This document shows, piece after piece, positions 1 to 6,361 of a stretch of 20,415 nt of DNA. Below the pieces are notes generated by a model, which made no database searches, was not told the origin of the DNA, and worked only from the letters and a program-made list of their open reading frames with translations. Position numbers and translations under genes: made by a program. Numbering within the stretch: the stretch's first letter is position 1; each line of letters begins with the position of its first letter. Location of the stretch: NCBI GenBank assembly GCA_038242095.1, contig JBBSSJ010000045.1, positions 1-20,415 of the forward strand, written 5' to 3'. Source of the DNA: Persicitalea sp038242095 (GTDB taxonomy: Bacteria > Bacteroidota > Bacteroidia > Cytophagales > Spirosomataceae).

Positions 1-321
1 CATTTGCCATATATTAGTTATGAAGACGTCCTAGAAAGTGAAATAGAAAAATATAATCTTACCGAGATAAATAAGATTTTTAAGATTTACTCTTCAATAG
101 TTGATATAAATGACATTAAAAATGTTAAAATTAAGGAGGAATGGGATTTCAAATCTCAATCAAATAATTTAGAATTAAATGTTCAAATGGCAATTGCATT
201 TTATAGCATTATTTATTGGAAGAATGACAGAGAGATGATACATTTAGAAATATCCTCTGAGTTTTCAGAACAAGGTGTTCAAAATAATTTCAATGACATC
301 ATACCTTTGATGGAGAACTAA
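1..321 (+). CDS. Hypothetical protein, 5'-partial, AT-rich
   Basis: The frame is open from the first base of the window and ends at the TAA at 319-321, so the gene probably begins upstream; a TTG at 4 could be a start but nothing supports it. The visible 106 residues are rich in Glu, Ile, Asn and Lys (NKIFKIYSS, IKEEWDFKS) with no signal peptide, membrane segment or motif I recognise. The DNA is clearly more AT-rich than the rest of the window, which suggests recent transfer. Small acidic AT-rich proteins like this are often immunity or anti-toxin factors, but that is only a guess from composition. The gene is followed at once by the first copy of the intergenic repeat. Function unknown. Confidence 0.55.
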   Translation, partial: HLPYISYEDVLESEIEKYNLTEINKIFKIYSSIVDINDIKNVKIKEEWDFKSQSNNLELNVQMAIAFYSIIYWKNDREMIHLEISSEFSEQGVQNNFNDIIPLMEN

Positions 322-365
322 CCAACACTTGGTTTTCCGTACTATATCTCCGGCACTGTGCTGCG

Positions 366-618
366 CCCCCGTTCGTCGTAGTCTTCCCTCGTTCTTTGTA
401 GTCTTCCACCGACGAGCGTTGTGCGTATGTCTTCCAAAGGGAGACTGCGTACTATTTATAAAAAGGCCGTTTGCAACGGCCCACCACCATTTTTCCGGAC
501 AGCGGAACATAAACCCGTAACGCAGAGGAGTAAACCAGGCAACGGCAGCCACTCAACGGGGCCGCCCCTCGGTGGTCTCTTATTTGAGGTTCGTAGTATA
601 AAACCCTATGAACAACAC
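366..618 (+). repeat. Composite intergenic repeat, copy 1 (full: head plus tail)
   Basis: Head: two boxes of the form GTAGTCTTCC at 377-401, then GTTGTGCGTATGTCTTCC from 418, then GGGAGACTGCGTACTATTTA. TCTTCC and GGGAGA can pair to form a hairpin. GGCCGTTTGCAACGGCC is a palindrome at about 465-481, followed by CACCACCATTTTTCC. Tail (581-616): TATTTGAGGTTCGTAGT, with GTTCGTAG and CTATGAAC as imperfect arms. The same blocks recur in the same order around 1444, 2266, 3831 and 4768. No ORF across it looks like a protein. Confidence 0.8.
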
Positions 619-621
619 TGA

Positions 622-825
622 TTACCTCATGCCAGCCTCAATGAGTACACCAGCCGTGTTATTTTATGGGACTTGAACACTTACCATACCAAGGTACTAC
701 CTTATATTAAAGTAGATGAGCCTGAACGCAAATACAGGATCTGGCAGCGCGACCTTTTGTCGGTATTGATGGATTCGCGCGTAAAGGTGGAGCAGGTCTG
801 TGTTCCACAAAACAAGGTGTGGAAC
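622..825 (+). pseudogene. Fragment of a REP-associated (Y1) transposase
   Basis: A frame open from just after the TGA at 619-621 to the TAG at 823-825 encodes a protein-like segment with EYTSRVILWDL, then ERKYRIWQRDLLSVLMDSR and VEQ. Y1/REP-associated transposases (RAYTs) have such a block (K-Y-x-x-W-Q-R-D-x-L-S-V) shortly before their final helix. The catalytic HUH part and the Tyr-bearing helix are both missing, there is no start codon, and after VEQ the similarity stops, so this is a scrap of about 55 recognisable residues. It abuts the tail of repeat copy 1, as expected if the repeats are REP elements that such an enzyme once mobilised. The family call comes from memory of the motif and was not searched. 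Confidence 0.55.
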
Positions 826-867
826 TAGTTATCGATAGGCTTACCGGACAGGACACCCTGTCATTCA

Positions 868-1362
868 TCAATTAATGCGGGTAAGATCTATCTTGAAAAT
901 AAGTATCGAGTTGGCCGGAATACCCGGTTGGGCTTGTGATCCATACGCCAGACTCGGCGGTAAGTACAACGTGATACTGCCACCGGGGCTGATCAAGGGA
1001 ATACCCTGCTGCCAGCCTAAAATAAGGTCTGATAAGTCGAAGCTTACATCCGAGGCGGTTTCAAACGTACTGCCGTCCGTCAGCGTGCCCCGGTAGTTAA
1101 CCGTAACATTCGAGCACAAAGTAGGTTTAGCTCCGGCCCCAGGTGAGTCGATGGTATAGTAGAATCCCCTATCGTCCGCCGTAGCCTTGATTCCACTCGA
1201 ATCGATGTATTGTTTCAAAGCAGTCACTTCGCTCTGCGGTGCTTTTGTGGTTGGGATAGTCTTGTTGCAGACTACATTCGGATCATTTGCATCATCTTTC
1301 TGACAGCTGCCAGCAAATACTATGCAGCCAAGAAGAAGAAAACCTTTCCATTTCATTTTCAT
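868..1362 (-). CDS. FKBP-type peptidyl-prolyl cis-trans isomerase, lipoprotein
   Basis: This 164-residue protein probably speeds cis-trans isomerisation of proline bonds in exported proteins. It begins with a lipoprotein signal: two Lys, a hydrophobic stretch, and a lipobox ending at Cys20 (FAGSC), followed by QKDD, so it should sit in the periplasm on a membrane. An Asp/Asn/Thr-rich linker runs to about residue 60 and the FKBP fold fills about 65-164. Expected active-site positions are visible: Tyr90 in VNYRG, Phe100, Trp117 in GWQQG, Tyr140 in LAYG and Phe156. Met1 and Met3 are both possible starts. It is the only - strand gene before the higBA region and lies between repeat copies 1 and 2. 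A short hairpin at 847-862 follows the stop but has no U-run, so I do not call it a terminator. Confidence 0.9.
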   Translation of the reverse strand: MKMKWKGFLLLGCIVFAGSCQKDDANDPNVVCNKTIPTTKAPQSEVTALKQYIDSSGIKATADDRGFYYTIDSPGAGAKPTLCSNVTVNYRGTLTDGSTFETASDVSFDLSDLILGWQQGIPLISPGGSITLYLPPSLAYGSQAQPGIPANSILIFKIDLTRIN

Positions 1363-1443
1363 AACGGTAGCTGATTAATCTGTCCTATTTAGCTATACCT
1401 ATATAAATGAATTATGGTTCCCAGGCAGTAGTTTCTTATTCCG

Positions 1444-1576
1444 GCCTTCGTAGTCGTCTACCCCCTCGTACTTCGTAGTCTTCCCCCGCCGACGCGTTGT
1501 GCGTATGCCTTCCGAAGGGAGACTGCGTACCAGTTATAAAAAGACCGCCGATGGCCGGTCCGATTGAACGGCCCGA
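1444..1576 (+). repeat. Composite intergenic repeat, copy 2 (head only)
   Basis: CTTCGTAGTC occurs twice (1446 and 1471). Then come CGTTGTGCGTATGCCTTCC, GAAGGGAGACTGCGTACC, a GC-rich palindromic block (CCGCCGATGGCCGG) and GATTGAACGGCCC. Block order and spacing match copies 1 and 4; the tail with the GTTCGTAGTGT arms is absent. It sits directly upstream of the DUF433 gene promoter. Confidence 0.8.
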
Positions 1577-1621
1577 AGCCCAACCGATTCAACCTACTCT
1601 CGCCTCCTGAGCACTTTTCGC

Positions 1622-1629
1622 TACATTTG
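1622..1629 (+). promoter_or_regulatory. Putative Bacteroidota -7 box (TACATTTG)
   Basis: TACATTTG matches the Bacteroidota -7 consensus TAnnTTTG exactly and lies 18 bases before the ATG of the DUF433 gene. I see no clear TTTG -33 box at the usual distance, so the call rests on one element. Confidence 0.45.
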
Positions 1630-1647
1630 TAAAAAACCGAACTCGCT

Positions 1648-1890
1648 ATGAATCAATCCATGGAGCGGATTACAATCAATTCTGACGTATGCAACGGGCG
1701 TCCTACCATCCGTAATATGCGGTTCACTGTGGCGCAACTGCTCGAATTGCTGGCAGCAGGGATGAGTGAGGACGAGGTATTGGCAGACTACAACTACCTC
1801 GAAAGTGAAGATATAAAGGCTTGTTTACAATACGCTGCGCATATCGCTAATACCAGGACGATCATACCGTTGGCTCAGAAGGCCGCTTGA
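1648..1890 (+). CDS. DUF433 family antitoxin-like protein
   Basis: An 80-residue protein of the DUF433 family, whose members are small winged-helix-like proteins usually paired with a PIN-like DUF5615 protein and presumed to be the antitoxin. The family signature is plain: RITINSDVCNGRPTIRNMR near the N-terminus, then a helix-turn-helix region with VAQLLELLAAGMSEDEVLADY and the closing LESEDIKACLQYAA. A start at the second Met (MERI) is also possible. A TAnnTTTG promoter box lies 18 bases upstream. The partner toxin begins 11 bases after the stop, so the two form one operon. The antitoxin looks intact although the partner is interrupted. Confidence 0.87.
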   Translation: MNQSMERITINSDVCNGRPTIRNMRFTVAQLLELLAAGMSEDEVLADYNYLESEDIKACLQYAAHIANTRTIIPLAQKAA

Positions 1891-1901
1891 TTTTTATCCT
1901 T

Positions 1902-2258
1902 ATGGCTAAGTTCATTGTCGACACCCAATTGCCTCCAGTATTAGCTGCGTATTTGAGAAGGAAGGGCTAGAACGCTACGCATACCATGGATTACCCAAAA
2001 GCGCAATTTCTCGCTGATTCCGAAATTCGGCGCATAGCCATCGATGAAGGCAGAGTTGTGGTAACAAAAGACGAGGATTTTGCCGACTACTTCTGGGCGA
2101 AAGGCAGTCCCCCACGAGTACTTCTAGTAGCAATGGGGAATATAAAAAACAACGATTTGATAGACCTATTTGAAGCCAATTTAGACGAGATACTTCAATT
2201 TTTTGAGCACGATCGAGAGATGGTGATTTTCAATGCCACAAACTTAGTAGTCTATTGA
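1902..2258 (+). pseudogene. DUF5615 PIN-like toxin, interrupted by an in-frame TAG
   Basis: ATG at 1902 opens a frame reading MAKFIVDTQLPPVLAAYLRRKG, meets TAG at 1968-1970, and continues in the same frame with NATHTMDYPKAQFLADSEIR through to TAG at 2256. Removing the one stop restores a normal DUF5615 protein of about 118 residues. The family is a PIN-like nuclease whose first acidic residue sits in the D-x-x-L-P motif (VDTQLPP); a second acidic cluster, VTKDEDFADY, is present downstream. The stop separates the two, so the residual 90-residue ORF from ATG 1986 lacks the first catalytic Asp and should be inactive. This looks like one nonsense change; a sequencing error or stop readthrough cannot be excluded. 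It follows the DUF433 gene by 11 bases. Confidence 0.75.
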
Positions 2259-2265
2259 CTCCTTT

Positions 2266-2410
2266 CTTTGTAGTCTTCCACCGCCATTGCATTGTACGTA
2301 CATCTTCCGAAAGGAAACTGCGAAATAATTATAAGTAGGCCGCCGCCGATCGGTCCCGCTACAAACGGCCTAATACTTGGAGTTCGTAGTGTAAACATTA
2401 CGAACAACAC
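2266..2410 (+). repeat. Composite intergenic repeat, copy 3 (diverged head plus tail)
   Basis: It starts within eight bases of the toxin stop. CTTTGTAGTCTTCCACCGCC is followed by a diverged core (ATTGTACGTACATCTTCC, GAAAGGAAACTGCG) and a GC-rich palindrome. The tail is TAATACTTGGAGTTCGTAGT, with GTTCGTAGTGT (2382-2392) facing ACATTACGAAC (2395-2405). The arms differ at one position, which would be a G-U pair in RNA. Confidence 0.75.
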
Positions 2411-2420
2411 CAGCTATCTT

Positions 2421-2494
2421 CTCCTCCCGCTGTACCCAGCCAGCGGCCTTTCAACGAAAAAATTTTACGGTCTTTGTGCAGAAACGCTATACTT
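2421..2494 (+). repeat. Repeat B, copy 1
   Basis: A 74-base block, from CTCCTCCCGCTGTACCCAGC to CAGAAACGCTATACTT, is nearly identical to 4934-5010. Both copies lie just after a copy of the composite repeat and upstream of a + strand gene, so this may be the distal part of the same element. In one frame it reads NFTVFVQKRYT, resembling the hydrolase C-terminal stubs near 5900 and 7100. Confidence 0.75.
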
Positions 2495-2708
2495 GCCGAG
2501 GTATCGGGTTGGTAGAAAAAATCGAAGAGATCAGAAAAGACACGGAGCTGCTCGTCTCATTCTTTCAAAAGAAAGGAATAGCGTTCTTTACAAGTTAATT
2601 CACACATCATTAAGATACTTATAGAAAACTTAAAGATATGCGTCTGACTTCGCCTGACAACACACAATTCAAATTACAACACAACCCCTACCTCACTTAT
2701 TTAAAATC

Positions 2709-3689
2709 ATGGTAAAAAAAATGAAAGCATTCGTACGGACGGACGCAACGACCCAGGATGTGAAATTGCAGGACGTCGCCTTTCCTGCAATTAAAGCGGA
2801 CGAAGCCCTGGTAAGGGTGGAAGCATTCGGTGTGGGAATTCACGACAGATATTTCATTCCCATGGACGTGGAATTCCCCTATACCATCGGGTCTGAAGGT
2901 TCGGGTGTAATTACAGAGATAGGAAGTAAGGTCGATGATTTTGCCGTTGGGGATAGCGTGATGTTCACCACCATCTTGCAGCCCCAGGGGGGAAGCTGGG
3001 CCGAATATGCCGTGGCAAAACAAGCCGTATTGATCTCTCTGCCCGATGAGCTGAGCTTTGCAAAGGGGGCAGCCGTTCCGATTGCGGGTAAAACAGCCCT
3101 GGAATGCATCAGGGCCGTAGACCTCGACAGCTCGGACAGCCTCTTCATTGCGGGGGCATCCGGAGCGATAGGTACATTTGTCATACAGTTGGCAGTTAAA
3201 AGGGGAATCCGGGTAGCGGCTTCAACCTCGGAAAAGAACTACCACTATCTGAGAGCGCTTGGAGTTGAAAAGGCGGTAGATTACAATGACACGGGCTGGA
3301 AGAACCAGGTCATGGCGTGGTCTGACGGCGGAGTCACCGCCGCGCTGGCCATTCAGCCCGGAACGGGAATTGACAGCATCAAAGTGGTGAAGGACGGTGG
3401 TAAACTCATCACGGTGTCAGGCGACAATGACATGGTTACTGCGGAGCGATCTATACTGGTACAACAAATGGGGCACAGCATTGACACGCAGCAAAAAATG
3501 GTGGACCTCGTGACCGCCATGGCGAACGGTGAAATAAAGATCGTCATTGAGAGAGAATACCCTTTTGAACAAGCCCTGGAAGCACTCGCGAAAACGGAAA
3601 CGAGACACGCGAGAGGAAAATTGACTGTCACAAGTTCTTCTTCAAGCATAAACCACCGCACCGGCGGACCACCCCTAGCTGTGCTCTAA
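2709..3689 (+). CDS. Zinc-free MDR oxidoreductase (quinone reductase-like)
   Basis: A 326-residue medium-chain dehydrogenase/reductase. The N-terminal GroES-like half (about 5-120) contains RVEAFGVGIHDRYF and IGSEGSGVITEIGSKVDDF; it lacks the Cys ligands of zinc alcohol dehydrogenases, placing it with NAD(P)H-dependent quinone or enone reductases. The Rossmann part starts near residue 145 with IAGASGAIGTFVIQLA, the nucleotide-binding glycine motif, and the usual GKLTVT closes the fold. After that an unusual 17-residue tail (SSSSINHRTGG...) appears, probably read-through into former intergenic DNA. Starts at 2709 and at Met5 (MKAF) are both possible. The exact substrate cannot be told. A strong terminator overlaps the stop codon. 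Repeats flank the gene on both sides, so it looks like a single-gene module. Confidence 0.88.
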   Translation: MVKKMKAFVRTDATTQDVKLQDVAFPAIKADEALVRVEAFGVGIHDRYFIPMDVEFPYTIGSEGSGVITEIGSKVDDFAVGDSVMFTTILQPQGGSWAEYAVAKQAVLISLPDELSFAKGAAVPIAGKTALECIRAVDLDSSDSLFIAGASGAIGTFVIQLAVKRGIRVAASTSEKNYHYLRALGVEKAVDYNDTGWKNQVMAWSDGGVTAALAIQPGTGIDSIKVVKDGGKLITVSGDNDMVTAERSILVQQMGHSIDTQQKMVDLVTAMANGEIKIVIEREYPFEQALEALAKTETRHARGKLTVTSSSSSINHRTGGPPLAVL

Positions 3690-3729
3690 AAAAAGGACTA
3701 ATAAATTTATTTTTATTAGTCCTTTTTTT
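3688..3729. terminator. Rho-independent terminator, perfect 18-bp stem, bidirectional
   Basis: AAAAAAAGGACTAATAAA (3688-3705) and TTTATTAGTCCTTTTTTT (3712-3729) are exact reverse complements around a 6-base loop. The A-run and T-run give a U-tract in either direction. The left arm overlaps the TAA of the MDR oxidoreductase gene. Confidence 0.92.
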
Positions 3730-3830
3730 CCTTGTCCCTTCTTGCTCTTGCTCGCGGTGTATTCGCTCGACTTGTAAGTTAACAGAACCCTCGAAAAAGT
3801 CTTGGACCACTTTTAGTAAATACCCCTGCT

Positions 3831-4055
3831 CTTCGTAGTCTTCCACTGCCGTTAAGTTGTGCGTATGTCTTCCGAAGGGAGATTGCGTACTATTTATAAA
3901 AAAGCCGCCGACGGTCGGCCCCGTTGAACGGCCCACCACTATTTTTCCAAACAGCAAAGTGTAAATAAGAAGGAGCAGAGGCGTAAACTAGATAGCAGAG
4001 GCCGTTACAAACGGCTCAATATTTGTTGTTCGCAGTGTTGGACACTACGAACAAC
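3831..4055 (+). repeat. Composite intergenic repeat, copy 4 (most complete)
   Basis: The best-preserved copy. CTTCGTAGTCTTCCACTGCC is followed by GTTGTGCGTATGTCTTCC (hairpin with GGGAGA), TGCGTACTATTTATAAAAAA, the palindrome GCCGCCGACGGTCGGC, GTTGAACGGCCC and ACCACTATTTTTCC. About 80 bases of less conserved DNA separate this from the tail, where GTTGTTCGCAGTGT (4025-4038) and ACACTACGAACAAC (4042-4055) form a 14-bp inverted repeat with one mismatch and a 3-base loop. Confidence 0.85.
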
Positions 4056-4121
4056 GGCCAATTCTGGTACTTCTGAATTCAGTTTTTGCGGCTACTGCCG
4101 TTTATTTCGCAAATTGCAGAC

Positions 4122-4589
4122 ATGAAACAAAGACTCTATCTGGATACCTCGGTTTTTGGTGGCTACTACGACGAGGAGTTTACTGAGTTCACTACCCCGA
4201 TGTTTGAGAAACTTGAAAAGGGAGAGTTCACCCTGCTCTTCTCCACCGTTACCCAGGATGAATTGGTCAACGCTCCCAAAAAGGTTCGAGATTTGGTAAT
4301 AGGTATAAAAACTGAATTTACTGAGTTCTTGCAGATAACAGATGAAGTGGTCGATTTGGCTAACGAGTATATTTCAGAAAAAGTAGTTGGCCCTACTAGC
4401 TACGCGGATTGCCTGCATATCGCCTTGGCAACAATCAACGGAGCGGATTATCTCGTTAGCTGGAATTTCAAGCACATCGTAAACGTTCAGAGAATACGCG
4501 GCTACAACTCGGTAAATTTGAGTAACGGCTATCAAGAATTGGAGATTCGTTCACCCAGAGAGTTCATGAATTATGAAAACGACAATTGA
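4122..4589 (+). CDS. PIN-domain protein, putative VapC-like ribonuclease toxin
   Basis: Read from ATG 4122, this is a 155-residue PIN-domain protein that opens MKQRLYLDTSVFGGYYDEEF; starting there puts the first catalytic Asp (Asp8) where PIN toxins have it, so the longer reading from 4086 is rejected. Further acidic positions are Glu47 (TQDELVNAP), Asp96 (SYADCLHIALA) and Asp109 with Asn115 (ADYLVSWNFKH). Such proteins are Mg2+-dependent RNases, commonly the toxin of a type II toxin-antitoxin pair. A 51-residue ORF overlaps the 3' end by 17 bases and is the likely partner; toxin-first order is less usual for vapBC but common in this PIN subgroup as I recall it. The module lies between repeat copies 4 and 5. 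Confidence 0.82.
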   Translation: MKQRLYLDTSVFGGYYDEEFTEFTTPMFEKLEKGEFTLLFSTVTQDELVNAPKKVRDLVIGIKTEFTEFLQITDEVVDLANEYISEKVVGPTSYADCLHIALATINGADYLVSWNFKHIVNVQRIRGYNSVNLSNGYQELEIRSPREFMNYENDN

Positions 4590-4728
4590 AAAAGAGTTTG
4601 ACGCAGTGAAATACATGCGTCAGCAGAGGAATGAGTTGAGTGAAAAGCTGGCGAAAATGTCAAAGGAAGAGATCATAGCGTATTTTCACCAGAGAGATTT
4701 AATAGCGAGAGTCAAGCCAAATGCTTGA
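4573..4728 (+). CDS. Small ORF overlapping the PIN gene, probable antitoxin
   Basis: ATG 4573 to TGA 4726-4728 encodes 51 residues: MKTTIEKEFDAVKYMRQQRN, then LSEKLAKMSKEEIIAYFHQR and a short basic end. It is highly charged and predicted helical, starts inside the last codons of the PIN gene (17-base overlap, +1 frame), and is therefore probably translationally coupled to it. Short helical proteins with a K-x-M-S-x-E-E-x-x-x-Y-F pattern are often annotated as partners of this PIN subfamily. The antitoxin role is inferred from position and size. Confidence 0.7.
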   Translation: MKTTIEKEFDAVKYMRQQRNELSEKLAKMSKEEIIAYFHQRDLIARVKPNA

Positions 4729-4767
4729 TTCAATGTCCCTTTGCTACTAGCTACCCGCAATCTTGCG

Positions 4768-4860
4768 CCGTCACCAAGTTGTGCGCATGCTCCCCCAAGG
4801 AGATACTGCGTACTAATCACAAAAGGGCCGCCGGAAGGCCGGCCCCGCAACGGTCAGCCT
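4768..4860 (+). repeat. Composite intergenic repeat, copy 5 (diverged head)
   Basis: GTTGTGCGCATGCTCCCCCA (from 4778), AGGAGATACTGCGTACTAAT, the palindrome GGCCGCCGGAAGGCCGGCC and CGCAACGGTCAGCC match the block order of copy 4 with more substitutions. The GTAGTCTTCC box and the tail are not recognisable. Confidence 0.65.
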
Positions 4861-4933
4861 CGCGGCATACCCCATTCCCCTTTTTTGGTCAGTTAAATAC
4901 CTAACCGTCAGACAGAGAAGCGGCACCGGTTAG

Positions 4934-5010
4934 CTCCTCCCTCCGCTATTCCCAGCCAGCGGCCTTTCAACGAATAAATTTTACGGTTTTTGTGAAGAAA
5001 CGCTATACTT
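4934..5010 (+). repeat. Repeat B, copy 2
   Basis: Near-identical to 2421-2494: CTCCTCCCTCCGCTATTCCC, AGCCAGCGGCCTTTCAACGA, then TTTTACGGTTTTTGTGAAGA and AACGCTATACTT. One frame ends FTVFVKKRYT followed by TAA. It lies 37 bases before the ATG of the membrane-protein pseudogene and could include its promoter region, but no convincing box spacing was found. Confidence 0.75.
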
Positions 5011-5046
5011 AATCAGGGTTTGGGCACGGCTAAGCACGAGAACACG

Positions 5047-5923
5047 ATGAACCGAGATTCCTATCTTTTCGCGAACTTCTTTCTGGGACTTTCTGTCGCC
5101 TGCGGCTTGTGGCAGGTTGCCGTTCACTTCCTGATCGGGCTCCAAATTTATTCGCAATCCTCCGCGCCAAACTGGTATTTGGTAACGAGTCTGGTTTCAC
5201 TGATTGGTTTCCTGTTTTGTTTAAAATACTACCACGCCAAGGAGTACAGTATCGCTTTTTGGACGGGTGTGCTGGCTACGGTAGTTAATATTGCTATGGT
5301 AAGCGTCGGCTACGCCCTATTGCTGCATTTCAGGGAATTCGAAAAGTACCGTCCGCTGGTCCTCACGGTATTTTCGGGGACCAGCTTCGCCTACGCACTT
5401 GCCCTTATTTTTTCAAAAGTCAGCCAAAGGTTCTGGTTGAAGATAGCTAGTATTTGGGGTTTGATACTGGCCGTTATTTTAATGGCTACCTACTCGCTAA
5501 TCCTACTGTATCTCGAGCGCTGGTCAAACGAGGTACTGGACAAGATCAACCAAGGGGCCTTTCTGGCGAGTACCCTGTTGCCGGTGCTTTATATCCTGAA
5601 TTTCCGCGAGGAGGCCAAAGCGTTGCCTCCCCGGGAAGCCATTAAGAATACGAATCAATTTTCGTCAGGTTTCATGAGCCTGGTGAGCCTGGCAGCGTTT
5701 GGCGCTACGCTTTTTTTCGGCTTCCGGCTCGCGCTGCAAGGCTACGTATTGACCCAAGTTCCTGGCAATGTACAGCTACTGGCCAACCAATTCGAAGCCC
5801 GGACGTACGTAAGCCGTCAGGGCGAAAAGCTGCACTACCGACTACTCAAACCTTTCGGTTGCGATCCTTCTCAAAGGCACTCCCGGCTTGATGGTCTGGC
5901 TTTTTGCGAAGAAACGCGACTAG
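5047..5923 (+). pseudogene. Membrane-anchored alpha/beta hydrolase-like gene, catalytic domain deleted
   Basis: From ATG 5047 the frame encodes a hydrophobic region with about six membrane segments (residues about 8 to 220), then LANQFEARTYVSRQGEKLHY and RLLKPFGCDPSQRH. In membrane-bound prolyl-oligopeptidase/dienelactone-hydrolase-type proteins, a Y-R-L-L-x-P-x-x-Y-D-P segment opens the hydrolase domain. Instead of that domain of roughly 200 residues, the sequence jumps at about 5875 into another frame that reads GTPGLMVWLFAKKRD and stops at 5921-5923, a typical last segment of such hydrolases. So the nucleophile elbow and the rest of the catalytic domain are missing and the ends are out of frame. 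The raw ORF continues to 6003, but its last residues are meaningless. Family identity is inferred. Confidence 0.6.
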
Positions 5924-5926
5924 CGG
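5885..5926 (+). repeat. Direct repeat C, left copy (hydrolase 3' end)
   Basis: TTGATGGTCTGGCTTTTTGC, GAAGAAACGCGACTAGCGGG matches 7086-7124 with about six mismatches in 40 bases. It encodes LMVWLFAKKRD plus stop; the right copy encodes LMEWLFAQKRE plus stop. The two copies flank the higBA region. Confidence 0.7.
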
Positions 5927-5989
5927 GCTCTCGTTCTTTAAGAATTATGCAAATCCAATCCCAACGGGAGCAAATGGTTGAAATCGTTG

Positions 5990-6328
5990 TCAGTTGTGTG
6001 TAGTTCCATATCCAAATACAGGGCAATCATCTCTTGACGCTTCTCTTTCCTCGTTCAATACCTCATCCATCCGACGGTTTTCTTCTTCGCTAAAGCCTAA
6101 GTCAGGAATCGGGATAGTCTCCTTTTCGCAAACTGCATCTAAGAAACGTTGCACTCCCCATCGCTTAATATCAACAGGGGAATAGCTATTTAGCCTTCCA
6201 CGCTTTAGAGGTGGGATCGGTTCGTGATTTTCTTTGACGTTCATACAGAATTGGACTCTAGGATCAATTTTATTTTTAGCCAAAGTAAACAAAAATCTTG
6301 TTTGCCAAATGGGACGACACTTCAACAC
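5990..6328 (-). CDS. Hypothetical protein downstream of higBA
   Basis: An ORF of 112 residues starting 33 bases after the HigA stop, on the same strand. The sequence is protein-like (VKENHEPIPPLKRGRLNSYS, then VDIKRWGVQRFLDAVCEKE and a Glu/Arg-rich end, FSEEENRRMDEVLNEERE), with no membrane segment or signal peptide. A shorter start at Met29 (about 6244) is also plausible. I recognise no family. It could be a third gene of the higBA operon or a passenger of the same insert; it lies inside the pair of direct repeats C. Whether it is expressed is uncertain. Confidence 0.5.
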   Translation of the reverse strand: MLKCRPIWQTRFLFTLAKNKIDPRVQFCMNVKENHEPIPPLKRGRLNSYSPVDIKRWGVQRFLDAVCEKETIPIPDLGFSEEENRRMDEVLNEEREASRDDCPVFGYGTTHN

Positions 6329-6361
6329 TTATTCTAGCGCCTGTCCATCCCCAGCTCCTTT

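Noticed and set aside
421..621. + strand ORF of 66 codons
   Set aside because: It lies entirely inside repeat copy 1 and has no support.
2292..2624. + strand ORF of 110 codons after the DUF5615 gene
   Set aside because: It runs through repeat copy 3 and repeat B; the residues are not protein-like and change with the repeat. Another frame at 2509-2596 (VEKIEEIRKDTELLVSFFQK) looks better but has no start codon and stops early, so it was not called.
3628..3957. - strand ORF of 109 codons across the terminator and repeat copy 4
   Set aside because: Composed of terminator, repeat and low-complexity sequence (EQEQEGTRKKRTNKNK); no coding signal.
1444..4860. CRISPR array made of the repeated blocks
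   Set aside because: The repeats are more than 100 bases long, over 800 bases apart and separated by genes; no short regularly spaced units exist.
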